A model generated the notes under the pieces. That model searched no databases and had not been told where the DNA came from. It saw only the letters and a list, made by a program, of their open reading frames with translations. From positions 1-15,645 of the forward strand of contig CAMVIO010000022.1 in assembly GCA_947167555.1 (NCBI GenBank): 15,645 nt of DNA, in the 5' to 3' direction. Below are positions 13,285 through 15,645 of the stretch, piece after piece (the first letter of the stretch is position 1; every line of letters begins with the position of its first letter). This DNA is from an uncultured Selenomonadales bacterium. GTDB taxonomy: Bacteria; Bacillota; Negativicutes; Selenomonadales; Selenomonadaceae. The position numbers and the translations under genes were made by a program.

Positions 13285-14394
13285 ATGGCAAGCCGGGGCG
13301 TCTGGGCGGAAATCGACCTTTCCGCGCTCAGGCATAATATTTCGGTAGTAAAAGATCATATCGTGGGCAAAGCGCGATTTTGCGCGGTCGTGAAAGCGGA
13401 CGCGTACGGGCACGGAGCGATAGCGGTGGCGCGGGAAGCGGTCGCCATGGGCGCGGACTATCTGGCGGTGGCTGTGCTTTCGGAAGCGGAGGCGCTTCGG
13501 CGCGCGGGCTTCACGACGCCGATTCTCGTACTGGGCGCGTCGCAGCTTGAGGAGGCGGATACAGTCGTCGATTTCGGCGTGACGCAGGCGGTATTTTCCC
13601 GCGATGTGGCGGCGGCGATCTCGGCGGCGGCGCAGCGGCGGCGTGTCCGGGCGAAGGTGCATCTGGCCGTCGATACGGGCATGGGGCGGATCGGCGTCCG
13701 TCCCGAGGACGCCGGGGAAATGGCGGCGTTTATCGCGGGGCTTCCGAATGTCGAGCTGGAAGGCATGTTTTCCCATTTCGCCCTCGCCGATGCGACCGAC
13801 AAGACTTTCGCATTCAAGCAATTCGCGCGGTTTCAGATTGCGATGAATGATGTGAAAGCAAAGGGAATCGAGATCCCGATATGCCATATCGCAAACTCCG
13901 CCGCGATTCTTGAAATGCCGGAAACTCATCTTGATATGGTGCGGGCGGGCATCATCCTGTACGGTCTTGCACCGTCGGACGAGGTCGGCCACGACGTGGG
14001 GCTTCAGCCGGTCATGTCGGTCAAGGCGCGGCTCACCCATGTCAAGACGCTGCATGAAGGAGAGACGGTCAGTTACGGCTGCACGTTCCGCGCATCGAAG
14101 GACATCCGCGTCGGCACGTTGCCGCTGGGTTACGAGGATGGCTATACGCGGCTTTACGCTGGAAAGGCGAAGGTGGATCTGCGAGGGGATTTGTTGCCCG
14201 TCATCGGACGCATCTGTATGGATCAGTGCATGATTGAGTTGACCGGCATAAAAAATGTCGCCGTCGGCGATACGGTGACGATTATGGGCGGCGACGCGCT
14301 GACGGCGGACGCGCTGGCCTCATGGCTCGGCACCATCAATTATGAGGTCGTCTGTATGTTCTCGCCGCGCATCCCGCGCGTGTATGTGGAATAA
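13285..14394 (+). CDS. alr: Alanine racemase (PLP-dependent)
   Basis: This 369-residue enzyme interconverts L- and D-alanine, supplying D-Ala for peptidoglycan. The start at 13285 has GAGGAG eight bases upstream, and the protein opens with the family's RGVWAEIDLSALRHNI; the in-frame ATG at 13261 adds only eight poorly conserved residues. K37 in AVVKADAYGHG is the PLP lysine on the TIM barrel. HLAVDTGMGRIG and HIANSAA follow, and Y264 in SYGCTF is the opposite catalytic base of the C-terminal barrel. LPLGYEDGY and GRICMDQCM are also intact. The length is normal. It is probably the first gene of a unit with trpB, which starts 25 bp later. Confidence 0.97.
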   Translation: MASRGVWAEIDLSALRHNISVVKDHIVGKARFCAVVKADAYGHGAIAVAREAVAMGADYLAVAVLSEAEALRRAGFTTPILVLGASQLEEADTVVDFGVTQAVFSRDVAAAISAAAQRRRVRAKVHLAVDTGMGRIGVRPEDAGEMAAFIAGLPNVELEGMFSHFALADATDKTFAFKQFARFQIAMNDVKAKGIEIPICHIANSAAILEMPETHLDMVRAGIILYGLAPSDEVGHDVGLQPVMSVKARLTHVKTLHEGETVSYGCTFRASKDIRVGTLPLGYEDGYTRLYAGKAKVDLRGDLLPVIGRICMDQCMIELTGIKNVAVGDTVTIMGGDALTADALASWLGTINYEVVCMFSPRIPRVYVE

Positions 14395-14419
14395 TCAAGA
14401 AAGAGCAGGAGGAGTACCA

Positions 14420-15643
<1,224 letters not shown>

Positions 15644-15645
15644 TT

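Overview
The window looks like chromosome from a diderm Firmicute, most likely Negativicutes (Selenomonas-like). This is inferred from three things: strong AGGAGG-type ribosome binding sites, an RND efflux pump with a lipoprotein adaptor (which implies an outer membrane), and a secreted protein resembling the surface-adhesin-E-like proteins of that class. No rRNA gene or other decisive taxonomic marker is present, so the placement is tentative. Most genes are GC-rich (a 60-base hand count inside the adaptor gene gives 63% GC). The stretch between about 500 and 2700 is clearly poorer.

Layout. 1-432: C-terminal end of dnaJ with a strong terminator. 500-2650: an accessory island holding a HicA/HicB toxin-antitoxin pair and a secreted two-part protein of unknown function. 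The promoter of the secreted protein carries a G8 tract and overlaps a roughly 58-bp near-palindrome. 2676-4033: a bidirectional terminator and enolase on the minus strand. 4167-8600: a plus-strand operon of a DUF2905-like small membrane protein, an RND adaptor lipoprotein and an RND permease; the last two overlap by 4 bp. 8601-8739: an intergenic cluster of four consecutive stem-loops bounded by imperfect inverted ends. 8769-10004: a receiver-like/PAS/GGDEF protein whose stop codon lies in the loop of a bidirectional terminator shared with the next gene. 10030-11781 (minus): an SbmA/BacA/YddA-like ABC exporter fused to its ATPase. 11827-11878: overlapping divergent promoters. 11935-13205: a membrane-anchored protein of unknown function and a YigZ/IMPACT-family protein. 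13285-15643: alanine racemase followed closely by a TrpB-type tryptophan synthase beta chain, complete at the right edge.

How the genes fit together. Most of the window is housekeeping and envelope biology: folding, glycolysis, multidrug export, peptide or cofactor transport, and D-alanine for the cell wall. The tripartite efflux system lacks an outer-membrane channel gene here, so it presumably uses one encoded elsewhere. The c-di-GMP synthase may be partly co-expressed with the pump, because no canonical terminator lies between them; it may also have its own promoter inside the last stem-loop.

The signals least explained by known genes are the stem-loop cluster at 8601-8739, the palindrome plus poly-G promoter at 1298-1377 (a candidate phase-variation switch), and the near-duplicate terminators that flank the hicAB cassette. 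No CRISPR array, tRNA, rRNA, transposase or integrase gene is seen.
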